From Monosporascus cannonballus (lineage: Eukaryota; Ascomycota; Sordariomycetes; Xylariales), in contig QJNS01000744.1 of the NCBI GenBank assembly GCA_004154925.1, positions 66,150 to 130,149 on the forward strand: DNA of 64,000 nt. The letters run 5' to 3'. The first letter of the stretch is position 1, and each line of letters opens with the position of its first letter. Positions 9,817 through 22,091 of this stretch are shown one piece after another. The notes beneath the pieces are model-generated. The model made no database searches. It was given only the letters and a program-made list of their open reading frames with translations, and was not told the DNA's origin. Position numbers and translations under genes: made by a program.

Positions 9817-11634
9817 ATGGTGGGGGTTGCGACATCACAGAAGTGTAACACCTGTCGATCAAGGAAGATCAAGGTCGGCTTGTTTCATCACTTATATGAA
9901 AACCACCATTTTCGGAATGCTAATGGTACCCTAGTGCGACCAACAAAAGTCAAGGTGTGGTGAATGCCGTAAAGGGGCGAGGGTGTGCGAATGGTCCAAG
10001 GGGCGGACAGCTTTTTTAAACCGATCTACTGCGGATTATGAGCTGTCGTCCCCGAGGGATAATCTTCGCTTCAGGAACCGATTCGTCGATGACTTCGAGC
10101 GGGTGAGCCAGCATGAGGCGGAACTCGTCCCCAGGTCCAAACGGACGAGTTCCGTATTTAGGATATGTAAGAGCCGCAAGATGCTTCCCAACAAGGGAAC
10201 AATAGTGGCCCGAAGTCCGAAGCCAGGAAGGACATTTGCTCCCCTCCCGCCCCTGCGCTTCCTGTCATGGTCGCATGACGAGATCCTGGCCGACTTTCTC
10301 GATAACTGCCTGCCGCTTGGCGCCACACAGGAGGTCCCGCTTTCATGGCTTCGCACTCTTGTGCCGATGGAAAAGGAGATAGACGCCCTCCCTTTAGCAA
10401 TGTCGGCCCTGGCTATTGGCTGGGCGGTCCACGCTGATGGCGAGCCCCAACTCATCGACAAAGGCTTGCAGTTGTACAATGCGGCAGTGCGCCAGCTCCG
10501 AAAGGATATCCAGGGCTGTTCGCCACTACAGGTACTTGCTACAACCATGATCTTTACGGTATACGAACTTTTCGAGTTCGGATCAGGGTCCAGTCATGGT
10601 TGGCTTTGTCACATGTCTGGCATCGTGGCAACGTTGCGCATTCTGGGCCCGGAGATGGTCGCTGACGAACCGTATTTTCAAATCTATTCTTTTGTCCGTA
10701 TGGTATTTGTATGTCACAGCATCCCTTAGTGGTGAAAGTCCCATATTGACACTGTTCATAGATGATCGAGGGACTTCGGCGGCGGCAAGCAGCCTGTGCA
10801 GCAGCCCCAATCTGGAGGACGATCCCCTATGCGCGTTCCGCAAAGAACCACTTCCACAAATTCTTGGATCTCTCACTCCAAGCCACGGAGTTGGTGGAAG
10901 AAGCTGACTCCGTACAGATGTCGTCAAATTCTGGGGCCTCCGATCGTGCGAGGGAAACCCTGTGCCACCTGATCGAGCACATCTGGGCGTTGAATGAATG
11001 GGAGGAGAAAGCCCAGATATCACTGATTAACGGGCCGCCCGAAACGCTGGGAGGAACCACCGTCTTCCCGCCACAGGCCGTCGACCGCGCGACTCTGCGA
11101 GGGTATCCAAGCAAAATACCGAAAGGGGCACCGGTAACCTTCGACAGTGTCCAGGATGCCAGGCTGATGCACCTGTATTGGAGCGTCCTTTTGATTTTGT
11201 ACATGACTATTCTCGACAACGCAGCTCTGCTCTCAGAGCTCGCTGCCCTGCAGAAGACCCTTGAGCTGGACAATACCAACTACTCCCACCCTGCGCAGAC
11301 GATGACGATCCACCAGATAGAGAGGGAAGCCAACCGATTAGCGGACAACATCACGTTGTATAGCGAATTCTGCTGCCAGAATTTCTGGCAGAGTTTGGGG
11401 CCCATGGTCAGCATATTCAGCCTCGAGACCGCTATCCGGTGGTTCAGAAGCCACGGCAGAAATCAACAAGAATCGCTCGCCCCGAACCGTTACCTTGAAC
11501 ATTGCCAGGCTCTGCTCGAGGCGATCAGGATGCAGTCGGATGAACGCCAGGTATTCAACAACTACGAGAACGCGACTTTCGGGGCCATAGACGTACTCCG
11601 TCTTCCTTGGTATAGACCTGTTGCGGCGACGTAG
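9817..11634 (+). CDS. Zn2Cys6 fungal-specific transcription factor
   Basis: Exons 9817-9873, 9935-10708 and 10762-11634 give 567 aa. The first intron (61 bp) splits the DNA-binding domain: joined, residues 10-37 have the complete C-x2-C-x6-C-x6-C-x2-C-x6-C binuclear zinc cluster (CNTC, CDQQ, CGEC, CEW). The second intron (53 bp, GTATGT donor) joins ...VRMVF to MIEGLRRRQ. The long middle and C-terminal part is the helical fungal transcription factor domain (for example WAVHADGEPQ and GWLCHMSGI segments). It is probably a nuclear regulator, and its place between SDR, thioesterase and hydrolase genes fits a pathway-specific activator. The intron 1 donor (GTCGGC) is weak. No lesion was found. Confidence 0.85.
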
Positions 11635-12718
11635 TCAATATCCAGGCTAAGAAGTGCGACGCCGATCTACGTTGCGTTCTTGGTCGTCCATAAGACATCC
11701 CGGAAGTACTTTCTCCCACGCCTCGATTGTTGATTCGCATCGTGTATGCGTACTAGATATGATACTTTGAACCCGGGTTACTATGACGCGCAGGGAAAAG
11801 GGAAGATATAGTAGGCATGGACGGGATGTCAAAGAGTTGCCCAACCTGGTGCCGAATACAGTGAAATCTCGTAGGTAACTGCTCATCTACTCCACGCCAC
11901 CGCCGCAAACTCGTCCAAAAGTTGAGTGGCTTTTTGATTTGTCTTTGTTGCGGCAATAGCACCATGGATTGCGGATGTGTGCCGCCGGAGGGAATGTATT
12001 CGCGTACGAAAACATCGAGAAGGCTTCTGGCACGAGAGGCTACTTGTCCTAGTTTGACCGCCTTCCCGCCGTCGTCGAATGTCTGTAGAAAGCTGAGCCG
12101 ATACGCAGGGCATCAGCGGTGGGGTAAGTCGAGTTCGAGAAATAATGCCACTACATTGCGGAGAGGGAATGGAAGAAGCAATGTGCATGGATGCATTGTC
12201 GCCATGCGGGTTTCGACCCGCTCTGGATCGGCTCCAGTACTAAGCGCGTCCAGTTCTGGCGGAGCCCTCCTTATTTCTTATTTTCCCAACAGGGAAGACT
12301 AAGACAGGGAGGGAGAGGGAAGCCGAAGGGAACCAGATTGATCACTCTGACTCTGGTGTCGAGGTGTCTAAGTGGAAAGAACAAGAGGTTTCGGCTTGCC
12401 ATGAGTGCACTTGGAAGTGATGCCAGACAGTGCATACAACCGGACTGCTCGCTTCATATGGCGCTTACATCTAGAATGCGCCGCTACGGGTGCCTAAAGT
12501 CGGGAGATCGAGACAATAACCGGTACTACCAGAGCTCTGGACAAGATGAACCGACTTCGGATAGCTGCCTGATGAGTGAACCTAGTACTCTGGGTAGGCG
12601 ATGGAAAGAAGTAGATGCGGCTAACAGAAATTGTCACGCGAAAGAAGATATAAAGGCCGATTAAATTCCTGGCCCGCTTAAGGGTGCATACAGTCTTTAT
12701 ATAGAGGGTACTTGCAAG
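11635..12718. other. Intergenic between convergent regulator and hydrolase genes
   Basis: About 1.1 kb. Several short open stretches on both strands overlap each other and have no recognisable motif. No gene is supported. Confidence 0.4.
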
Positions 12719-13904
12719 TCAAGGTGTCCCTACTGCGGCATGAGTTAGAGTCTTAACCAGCCACTTGGCTATCTGCAATGCAATAGAATCGCTATTCGTC
12801 TCCATGAACATAAAATGCCCGTTTCCAGTAATATTAGCAGCCTCCAACGGGAGATGCTGTGCGTGGAGTCCGGCCTGCTTCAGAAACTCGACGGAGCACC
12901 AGTCGTACCGAGCATGATAAGACGCCTGCCCTGTGACAACGAGCACTGGAAAATCCATCAGGTTCGCTAACCTCCTGGCCGGCTCGGCCTGCAGCGTGCA
13001 ATTCGCCAGATCCGTCGAGTTCGACACGTGCAGGTCCTTCACGAGGTCAACAGCTGGATCGGCAATCGGCGGATCATACGCAATCGGGATGTCCGTGAGG
13101 CCGTAGGGACGCGCATCGCCAACGCCGGGGAAGTCCGCCCTGAACGGCGGGCCAAGGGGCTCGATCGCCACGAGCGCCTTCACCAGCCCCGGGCGCGCGT
13201 CGGCGGCGAGCCACAGGACGGCCCCGCCGTTTGAGTGCGCCAGGAGAACGACGGGTCTGCCGATGCGGTCGACCAGGGCGCTCACGGCGGCCCGCGCCGT
13301 CGTCTGCTGGAAGGTCACATTGTCGATCAGGTAGTTGCCGGATGAGAAGAACTGGTCGAAGACCGGGTCACCCATGTGGCCGGCTCCGGGCCATCGCGTG
13401 TGGAGCGCCGCCTGCGTCCAGAGGCCGAAGTCCCCCGGCGCCGTGAACCGCTGCGCGGCGACCTCGGTGCTGAAGTACCTTAGGTCCCGCGGTGGCATGG
13501 GTGGTGAGGGGCTCCTGCCCTGGTACGGGAGATCGACTAGGTAGCACTCGTACCCACGCGCGAGGAAGTAATCCGCCCACCCGGGTTGGCCGTCGGGTTT
13601 GGTGAGCCAGTCCTAACTCGCCATCAATAGAGCCAACATAAGCTAACTAGTGTGGGGTCTGGCTGCTCACAATGCCCGTTCGCGTCGCCCCGTGAATGAA
13701 TATGATCGGGTAGGCCTGTATGGTGCCGCCGGTCGGCCTGAGGTGCTCGAAGTACATCTGCCCCTGCCTCACATGGTCGCCGTTGTCGGTCTTGATGTAT
13801 TCGCCCCCGACGAAGAATATCTCTCTCACGTGAGGAGTGACATTCAAAGCAAGTGTCCTAACCAGAGCCGCTGCCCAGAAGACGATTAGGCCGTTGCGGT
13901 ACAT
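12719..13904 (-). CDS. Alpha/beta hydrolase with N-terminal signal or anchor
   Basis: Exons 13904-13671 and 13612-12719 give 375 aa; the 58-bp intron starts GTGAGC and ends AG at 13613. The N-terminus MYRNGLIVFWAAALVRTLAL is hydrophobic (signal peptide or anchor). Then come IIFIHGATRTGI (oxyanion region), YLVDLPYQGRS after strand beta-4, the nucleophile elbow LLAHSNGG (Ser in H-S-N-G-G), a probable Asp in the later loop and ITGNGHFMF carrying the catalytic His. The family contains esterases, lactonases and epoxide hydrolases; substrate class cannot be fixed. Potential N-glycosylation sites (NVT, NST) fit secretion or the ER lumen. Length is normal. Confidence 0.85.
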
Positions 13905-13964
13905 GATGAGGAAAACCAGCCCTGTTATGATATCGGCCCATCTGACAATCAGGCGGAGGATGCT

Positions 13965-13972
13965 TTTTTATA
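13965..13972 (-). promoter_or_regulatory. TATA box of the alpha/beta hydrolase gene
   Basis: TATAAAAA on the minus strand, about 60 bp upstream of the start codon at 13904. Sequence match only. Confidence 0.4.
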
Positions 13973-14470
13973 TTTTCCAAGCTAAAAGAGTGCTACCTAA
14001 TATGCTGTGAGACCGGACTGTTCTTGGCATGCAACACCTACTATCACGTTTTATTGATATCTAATCTGCTGGGCGCCCAAGTAAGCAGCTTCCCTCCGAT
14101 TACCCCTTGCTCATGCCGCAAAACATTTATTCTCAGGTTGAACGGTGAGTGTAACTCGTAAGTTCTGTTTTTGGAAATATCACGAGCGTCGTGGCATGGT
14201 ATTTCGTTTAAAATGAACAATAAGATAAATCAAGGTAACCCCGTAGCTGATTCAGGCGCTGAAGGAGAAAAGTCACAGAGCGTCATTGGCGGGGGAGCAG
14301 GGAAGGAGGTATTAGTAAACGCGACGAATCACTCAATTCATGACATCAGACAACGCTTTCTGGTTGCCTGCTCAAGTAAACTATACTCTCAACTCCCATG
14401 CCGACTCCATTCGTATTAACGATGCGGTGATGCGCTGAGAACTTACAATTACAAAATTCGCCGGATCGCC
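13973..14470. other. Divergent intergenic region
   Basis: Separates the hydrolase (minus) from the 3-beta-HSD-like gene (plus), so both could be controlled from here. A short open stretch at 14171-14419 has no recognisable motif. Confidence 0.4.
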
Positions 14471-16122
14471 ATGTCAGCTTACCAGTGGTATGTCAACCCT
14501 GGTTGGGTTTTGTGGGCAACGGTTGCGCTTCTCATTCTTTATTTACTCCGAGTTGATCAGCTCCTCCGTCGCACGCCGGCTGAGGTCAGGAAACTGTCTG
14601 GCCCACGATGGACACCGGAGGAGCTGAGGAAAACATATAAGAGATTAGAAGAGATACCAATCGAGTACACAGACAGGCTTCCTCGAAAAGTAGACCGTCG
14701 CTACGTTGTTACCGGAGGTTCAGGTGAGTACCGACCCGGCTTACCAATGCCATGTAATGAGCCACGCCTGGTTGTTGACAATCATCTCATAATAGGGCTC
14801 GTCGGGGGGTTCATCGTACTTCAACTCCTAGCAAGGGGCAACCCACCCGAGAGCATCCGCATTGTCGACATCCGCAGGTCGGAAAGAAATGACATGCGCA
14901 CCCGTCTAGCCTCGCGAGTAGAGTTCGTGCAGGCAGACATCACTTCGCCGGCATCCGTCGCCGCTGCATTCTCTCGCCCGTGGCACCCTTCGGTGAAGAA
15001 TCTCCCCTTGACCGTGTTCCATACCGCTGCGGTCATCCTGGCTTCGGAGAGGTCTGAGTACCATTATGGCTTTCCCGAGGCCGTGAACGTCAGAGGGACC
15101 AAGAACGTCCTCGAAGCCGCGCGGAACGCTGGTGCAGACATCTTCAGCTCCACCTCTTCGGGCTCAATCTGCATCAAGCCTGTGGTGCCTTGGGTTGCGC
15201 CCTGGGCGAGGTCCGTCAGGAACTTCTGGCAGATCCTCGATGCGAAGGACTTCGACAAGCCTCTGAGAGGACGCGGTGGATTCTTCGGCAATTACCCATA
15301 CTCGAAGGCAGTCGCCGAGAGATTCGTGTGTTCGCAGAACAGCGAGACGTTCCGGACGGGATGCATCCGCCCGGCGAATGGCGTCTATGGGAATCCTACC
15401 GATAATACGCTCGGCGATCCCCTGGGCCGAGCTGTCCTGCCAACGTGAGTCTTAATCCATGCCGTCCTCAGAGCGTGCTCATGTCTTACAGATGGGTGCC
15501 TCATATCGTACAAAGCTTCGTTCATGGCGCCAACGTGGCGATTGCGCATCTGCATCACGAGGCTGCGCTGGCAATGCCAATAGCCCAGAGTCACAGATGC
15601 GCAGGCAAGCCCTTTGTGGTGACTGACCCCAACCCACCGATCGCATACGAGGATCTGTACTTGATCATTAAGACGCTGTCAGTGCATCCATTTCGCACGA
15701 TCTACCTACCGCCGGTCTTCATCCTCCTGCTCTCCCATGCCGTGGAGTGGTACTCGGAGATGCCGTACAAATATCCTCTTCTCAAGAGGGTCCTGCCTGA
15801 GCTCAAGGGGGACATTAGACACCTGAAACCTGGCATCTTCTCCATAACGACGCATCTCATCGCCTCGGACGCGGAAGCCAGGAAACCGGTGTCGGAAGGC
15901 GGGCTGGGCTATTCTGGCGTGCTTACTACCCTTGAGGGAATGACACTCGAAGCCCTCGAGTGGAACGAGGAGCATACCGACGATGTGACGACCAGAAAAG
16001 CCTACACCACGTCCGTGACTTTGGCAGATCAAATTAAGAAGCTTGCAGCATTTAATGGCACGGTTGACGGGACCGTGAGTAGCATGGTGAACGGAACCAT
16101 GAAGGGGATTACATCGGAATGA
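14471..16122 (+). CDS. 3-beta-hydroxysteroid dehydrogenase-like (extended SDR) membrane protein
   Basis: Exons 14471-14723, 14796-15444 and 15492-16122 give 510 aa. Residues about 10-30 (WVLWATVALLILYLL) form an N-terminal membrane anchor. VVTGGSG joined across intron 1 to LVGGF makes the TGGxGxxGG cofactor motif; IVDIRRSE is the beta-2 acidic end suggesting NAD; NYPYSKAVAE has the catalytic Tyr-x3-Lys; RPANGVYG is the conserved Arg-Pro region. A second hydrophobic stretch (YLPPVFILLLSHAVEW) resembles the second membrane segment of such proteins. Relatives oxidise 3-beta-hydroxysteroids or C4-decarboxylate sterol precursors at the ER. Intron 1 is 72 bp and intron 2 is 47 bp. With the upstream genes it may be a tailoring enzyme; the substrate is not determined. 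Confidence 0.85.
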
Positions 16123-16756
16123 TCTGAGTCTCCGTCGGGAGTTGAAGGCCTTGTTGCATGGATAATTAGATTTGTACTTTAGAGAGTTAAATCGATCGCA
16201 TCATACCTATAAGCTTTTTGGTAGCCGTCAGCTTGTACTGCGAATGGTAGTACCGATGGAGCACCCCGAGGAGACAACAAACCATGAACAAATACATGAA
16301 ATCTCAATACCAACCACTACTGCCTAAATGGCTCCTTAACAATATGTCTTGGCAATAAGCACTCTGCTTCGGAGAGTATGGCTGTTCCGGTCACCGAAGA
16401 GCCCCAAGATGGAAGTTTAATCATTCGACAATCCCCTCAGGCTTTAGCACTTTTGATATGTGAACTTCATAACACATTTGTTCTCGAAGTCAACATAGCA
16501 CACAGACATATCGAGTAACCTTCACTCCCTTGAGCACGATAGTACAAGCTATTGTAAACTAGTGATTCATGGAAAGACACCTAGGGAGCCAGCCCAACGG
16601 AATCGACAGCGCAGCCTTTCACCCAGCGACGCCCTGAGCGCATCGCCGAAGGAGTCAGAGATGATAAAGCACAAGGTAAAGCACACAAGAACACCTTAAT
16701 CTCCATAACACAGCCTCCCCTATCAGCACCTCTGATGCACGACGCTCTCCACCCCT
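16123..16756. other. Intergenic, convergent 3' ends
   Basis: Between the 3-beta-HSD-like gene and the xylanase stop. No gene or clear element seen. Confidence 0.4.
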
Positions 16757-17596
16757 CTATGACACAGTGAGGGAAGAGGTCCCGCTGGGGGTGACTCCTT
16801 TGCTGGTGTAGCCCTCGGTGGCCAGGATCTGGTAGTCGTGCCGGCCCAGCCTCATGCCGACCTTGGCCCACTCGTCGAAGTGTCGCTGCATGGTCACGCT
16901 GCCGGTCGTCCGCTGCTCGGTGCGGACGGACCAGTACTGCTGGAAGGTCCTCGTGCCCTCGATGGAGGGCTTGTTAACGCGCGTGCTCTGGTATATCTCG
17001 TACGTGCCCTCCTCGAACGTGAAGTTGCCCTTGAGCGTCCACGGCTCATTGGGGGACAGGTCGCCGTGCGCTTCGATCACGTAGTACTCGATGAGGGGGT
17101 TCCTGGTCTGTGGGCGGCAGGTGGTTAGCGTCTTCCCATTGCCGGCTTTAGGGGTGGCAGGAGGGAGCATCTCAGGCCGCATAGATTTAGAAGCGTACTG
17201 GGTTGAGGATTTACGCAGGAGCAACGGAACCGCGAAGTGACTCTACTGCGCCAAGTGTACTTACCCAACCGTATATCGTCATGTAACCAGGGCCGGTCGG
17301 GTCGTACGACCCACTATATCTTATGGTCCTGTTACGATATCCTCATTAACAAGACATATCCTCACTATAATGGCAATCAGCCTGATCTTCGGAAGCTCGA
17401 CTCACCTTCCAGTGCCGGGGTTCCATCCCTTGCCGCAGACGAACCCGCCGTTGCCTGACCACCTTGCCGTGTACGATCCTCCGGGACCATTGTTGCACAC
17501 GAAGTTGCCGCCGCCCTCGGACCAGTACGACCAGAAATACTGGCCGAATACGCCCTGGATCAGGAAGCTAGCCGCGAGGAGCACGAACGCGAACAT
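16757..17596 (-). CDS. GH11 endo-1,4-beta-xylanase, secreted
   Basis: Exons 17596-17406, 17328-17265 and 17107-16757 give 201 aa; an in-frame ATG at 17632 would add 12 residues, but MFAFVLLAASFLIQGVFG reads as a typical signal peptide, so 17596 was chosen. The mature part shows the GH11 order: YFWSYWSEGGGNF, WSGNGGFVCGKGWNPGTGR, joined across intron 1 to TIRYSGSY, then YGWTRNPLIEYYVIE with the nucleophile Glu, the thumb PSIEGTRTFQQYWSVR, and ATEGYTSKG with the acid/base Glu. The enzyme cleaves xylan outside the cell. Introns are 77 and 157 bp with consensus donors (GTGAGT, GTAAGT). Size is normal for GH11 without a binding module. All key residues are present. Confidence 0.92.
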
Positions 17597-17682
17597 CTTG
17601 TCGTAGTATGTCGTCAGGTAGTAGTAAATCACGAGCGCCCATCCCTTCCCTTTTCCACCCCTTCCGAGTGTGGATCGGGCAG

Positions 17683-17690
17683 CTTATATA
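17683..17690 (-). promoter_or_regulatory. TATA box of the xylanase gene
   Basis: TATATAAG on the minus strand, 87 bp upstream of the ATG at 17596 (51 bp from the alternative ATG at 17632). Confidence 0.55.
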
Positions 17691-17754
17691 CCCATTGACC
17701 TCGAGTCTTTGAGCAAAGGTCCCGGAGCCCTTCCTTCTGGAAGTGCGCATTGTG

Positions 17755-17761
17755 TTTAGCC
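17755..17761 (-). promoter_or_regulatory. Possible XlnR/Xyr1 site upstream of the xylanase
   Basis: GGCTAAA on the minus strand about 160 bp upstream of the ATG. GGCTAA(A) is the known binding core of the fungal xylanase activator XlnR/Xyr1. A single hexamer occurs by chance about every 2 kb, so the call depends on its position. Confidence 0.4.
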
Positions 17762-18940
17762 TGAAGGCCCTGCGGATACCGTCAGGCTAGATTCGGTGCC
17801 TCCGCGATTACCCCAGAAAAGCACGGTGACCAGATTAAGTGCTACGTCCCCTTTTCTAATGTAGAACACGTGTGTGCCGAGTAACCCGAAAGTCTTGGCC
17901 CTGGTCTATACAACTGTGAAGCCTTACAGGTTATATATGTCTCTGCCCAACGTCAACTACCGAGCTCAGTTCGGCAATTCTTTGGCCACCTGAGCACACG
18001 CAAGTCGCATATAGACTCTTGGATCGTCACGGAATGTGTAAGACCACTTGGACCAGGTCCTCAGTCGGATTCATTGGACCGGATATGACTCGATATGCTC
18101 TGGTCACGTCCAGAGCGATCCCGTGATTAATTCATCAAACGGCCTACCCAAAGAGGTTATGAAGAATAATGTAACTTTACCCACTATCCTTCGAACACTT
18201 CACGATACCCAATGATTGGGCGGAGTGTGTAACTCCTGATATATGGTAAGGGTGATGCATCTGCCATTAGACCTCCAGTCGATTAGCGATGTCACATACC
18301 CCACAACAGCGTAGCATTACTAACCTTCAAACCAGATGCGGTTGCCGCACCCATAAAATCCAAGTATAGATGTGAAGCTCTTTCCAGTCTTGGCGGGCTA
18401 CCCCCTAATCTGTTTGTCCGAGCTGGTAGTATGACGACCCTCCAGGCGAGCGGGACTGCGCCCTAAACAGTTTTCCAGTTATGCCCAAGACAAAATAGTG
18501 AGAAGAACCACTCATGGCTAAAGCACTGCTGTGTATAAGGTCCCTCTATTATAAGCAGGTGAAAGAGCCTGTCGTCAGCGCCGAGGAAAAGGAGACCTAA
18601 CACGAGGCTGGTGAATATCAGTCGCAAAAGAAACAATATTGAATGTCGCTCTGTAGTGTAGTTGTCCTGGAAACTGGGGTAGTTGCGCCTTCTCAGGAGT
18701 TGGATCACTAATCCATCTATGCAACCCTATGACAAGATTCCTTGAGATTATCCTTAAGCCAGACTCGATGAGAAACGGGGCCCTAGGTGTGGGTGCATCA
18801 GGCATCGCTTGCTAATGCAGTCTTACCGTATAACACAAGGCTTGAACGAACACGGCCATCCCGATATCTCTATGGTACAATGCGACTACGGCGCCCTCCC
18901 CTCTCAATACAGCGGCTGAAACGAAATTTGGATACGCTCA
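17762..18940. other. Gene-free stretch upstream of the xylanase
   Basis: Contains the xylanase promoter at its left end. Beyond that no coding region, RNA gene or repeat could be supported. Confidence 0.4.
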
Positions 18941-20600
18941 CTTTTCACAAAGGGTGACACCGAGGCCACTGATCGCTCCCGGCTGGATCACTATCGTCTC
19001 CTTTGATGCTGCCGGCAAGACAGGTTCGAGGAAAGAGACGCGGGCTCATTGTTGCCCCTGCCCGACAACAAGCCGGGTGAACGGGACAAGTAGGAGCGCC
19101 GCAGTGCTTACAAGCCGCTAGATCAGTTCTTTTCAGAGAACTATGAAACAGAAGCCCTGTTCGCCGCCCATCGGAAACATGGCCTCCCGGGGTTCCACTC
19201 AACACGGGTCCAGTCTAAGTATCTTGCTTTAGACATTGCCGCTGGCTTAGCACCGGCTACCCCCGAGGCCCAGAGGAGTGAAGAGAACCGGCCGGCACCG
19301 AGGGCTCTGGCTTTCGGACCCAACCCGGGCAACAAACACCTGGCACCGCTACTTCTTTCTGTGGAAGCTTTGGGCCAACCGAGCCTTCGACCGGGCTTTC
19401 CACCGAGTCCCGCGAGCAGTGCACCCCTCTTGGAGAAGATGGCACGCCTCATGTCGCTCGGGGCAGAACGACGAGCGCCACTTGTACTCCATTTCCGGGT
19501 TGGCACGGGCGCCGGTGACGTGCGAAAGGGGGGTTTGTGGGAGGCTAGCTCCCTTTCGTGGCAGGTCAATTGGAAGATCTGGACTCGCGCTTGGTTGCGA
19601 GAGCCTATCTAGTATGTGGAAAATGTAGGCATGTAAGTTCCAACTTGACGACGAAAGACACGAGCGCCACTTTCATTTTTTGCCTGTCGCGCAAGGCCGA
19701 GCGCCACCGAAAGTTCGCCTTCGCAAGGGGTTATTAAATCATGAGTGGTCTCCAGCTGGTGAGTTGACGGTACCACCCGCCCCCGGACTCTTCGCTGCCT
19801 TCGGGCCGGAGAGCTAGCTCGACGCTTGCGGTGCCTCTCGCTGGGACAGCAGGCGGCGCCGGGAATCTCGCCCAAGGCGCAGCTTGCGATCTTACGGTTC
19901 GGGCTACGTTCTTGTGCGGAAAAGCCTGTGGCTCGAGCCCGCGAAGCGGCTGGTACACATTGACTTTGTGGAGACCGGACGACTTCCGGCTAGAAGACGT
20001 CTTCTTAGCCTCAGGGCATAACAGCCACCCCCTCGTCTTCATTCGCTGCTGTGACGAGTTGCATGCAGATGCTGAAGTAGCTGCCGCCATTATAGGTAAC
20101 TAGATCGCATCTTCATCTACCCACTTCCTCGCTGCCATGGTGGCAAGGCTTTTGTACTCGTACTGTCATTGATTACAGTATTTACGCTGGCTTCGTATGT
20201 AACAACGTAACGTCATCTCAATTGGCTACCGCGGTATCTTGTCAATTCCCTCTGTTCCTTTCATGGGAATGATGATCAGATTAGCGCATTTTGAGGCAGC
20301 CCTGAGACAAACGCAGTAGCAATTTGGGACAGCGTTGATTATGGAGACTGAAAACAGCAACACGTGGAGGGCAGGGGTTCGGGCCTCCATGGGCGGGTTT
20401 AAGAGTCTGCGGAACCCGCAATAAATAAATGAAGGGGGAGTTTTGGAGAAAAGGATCCTTCACCAATCGTCCCACCCGCCTGTTCCCCGTGCGAGACATC
20501 CTCAAATCCACTCCGTATGAAAGTGTTTTCATAAACATCAAGCTGCTCAAGTTTAGAAGAATAGCGCTCCTGGCTCTTTTCTTCATGTTTCGCGTGCAAA
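18941..20600. other. GC-rich island with long open frames, origin unknown
   Basis: Compared with its flanks this stretch is GC-rich and open in several frames at once. The longest plus-strand reading, from after a TAG near 19080 to the stop at 19612, has about 175 codons without an ATG near its start (SKYLALDIAAGLAPATPEAQ is part of it); the opposite strand is open over 19141-19569. Another plus frame is open at 19831-20103 and minus frames at 20281-20599. None matches a family I know. Simultaneous openness is what high GC gives, so coding status is unproven. The texture differs from neighbouring genes, and an organelle or transferred origin is possible but only a guess. Confidence 0.3.
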
Positions 20601-22091
20601 CCCGCTGACGAGAAGACGTCTGGACTCGCGCCCCCCCGCTATTTGCTTCATTATCGACTCTTAGCTGTAGATCTGTCGATTGTGGTGTCTGAGCACAGAG
20701 ATGGTTCGATGTCGCGCCGAACTCTGGTTACGTTGCCCCTGCGTTAGGCCATGGAGCCGCTAAATCGATCTTGGGAGCCAATGAATAGGCGCGGCCTAGT
20801 GAGCTGTAATGCGATGCTTGTGCACATACTCACACTGTGGCACTTACATGAAGATACATATTTAAATTGATACGAACTCAAGTAGAGTTCGAACCTCATG
20901 CACCCCCGGTTGGTGGCATACCTACATTCATATCTGCAAAATGTGAGTACGGGAATAAGGCCTCACTTTAGACGGGCTAAGGAGAATCAAGAAGGTGGAA
21001 AGACTTTCCCGGAGTCCCGACCCTGGCCGCCAGTGGAAGAGCCAACTTAATCCGTCTAAGTACCCGGTGGCAGTAGTTGACAAAAGAGTCAAGAGACATC
21101 GCCTAGACCCAAACTCAGGCGTGACTAGGTTGCCCATCAAAAACTTTACGCCGTTTCCTCGTCCCAGTTACTGGCGTCTCGTAAAATCGTTAATATGTTA
21201 ATGCTAAACCCCTTTTGGAACGCCCTACCCACGATCATCCTTACCCCATGAGAATCACTAATAAGGGTAATACTAGTCTTAAACATACAGCGAATACAGT
21301 ACTGCTGTTAAATACGTTAATTAGGGCTAGGGTTAACGGTTAAGGACGGGATTAGGCCCCTGGGAGTTTGGAGGGCGGCGAGAGACCCTTCATTCAGATA
21401 TGTAGTCTTAATATTTTCGATGGTATTAATGGTGATGCTCGAGTGGTATGTTGTGGCAGATATACCAGCCCGTGCTCCGTTAACGCACCTAGCTGGGACC
21501 GGGGGGGGGAAGGTGAATCACGGGTAGGGTTGCCAGAAAAGGTTTAAAACTGACATATCGAGCGGCATATTAACGATTTAACGAAGCCGCGAATACCCTG
21601 GGGGCGTCTTTCCAATTGCTCTAGCTCGATGTAAACCTATGTTAGCTTCTGCTTCCCTGCTATCCCGCTGACACGTTCCCCCATTTCGCTGTCGACGCTC
21701 CTCCAGCCCCCGTCCAACCTCCGCTTCTCTCTAGTGTTTTTGCTGGGCAGTCTAATAATAAGGCCGGAGAATATAAGGTTGTTTCCCATCCACTACACTC
21801 ATTTATCCATACAAAAACCAAAAAACCCTATCAGAACTTGGTGGTTGCTTACTTGCGGCTACGTCACACGTGAGACCAATCAAGAGCGCAAGACGCTGAT
21901 CAGACATTTCATTCGAGACTACTCAACCGTCCTTTCCACCCGCTGGAGAGTTCTGCGCACTCGGGGGATCCTAATAAGGCTCGGAGGATACTCATACACT
22001 CACTCGCTCACTCACTACATCAACTTAATAAGTCAGACCAAGCCACGTATTTCAAGGCGGTTACGACGGGCATTAGCGTAGACAGAACATC
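20601..22091. other. Intergenic with a short telomere-like motif; includes a 5' region
   Basis: Around 21318-21340 lies TTAGGGCTAGGGTTAACGG, resembling two imperfect telomere units. The open stretch 21734-22081 directly before the ATG at 22092 is probably the untranslated leader of the next gene. Nothing else recognised. Confidence 0.35.

Noticed and set aside
10694..10761. Alternative donors (GTCCGT at 10694, GTATGG at 10698) for intron 2 of the Zn2Cys6 gene
   Set aside because: The GTATGT donor at 10709 keeps phase with the better consensus; the 10698 site would shift the frame.
20880..20930. Minus-strand GGTTCGAACTC resembling a tRNA B box
   Set aside because: No matching A box or cloverleaf at the right distance.
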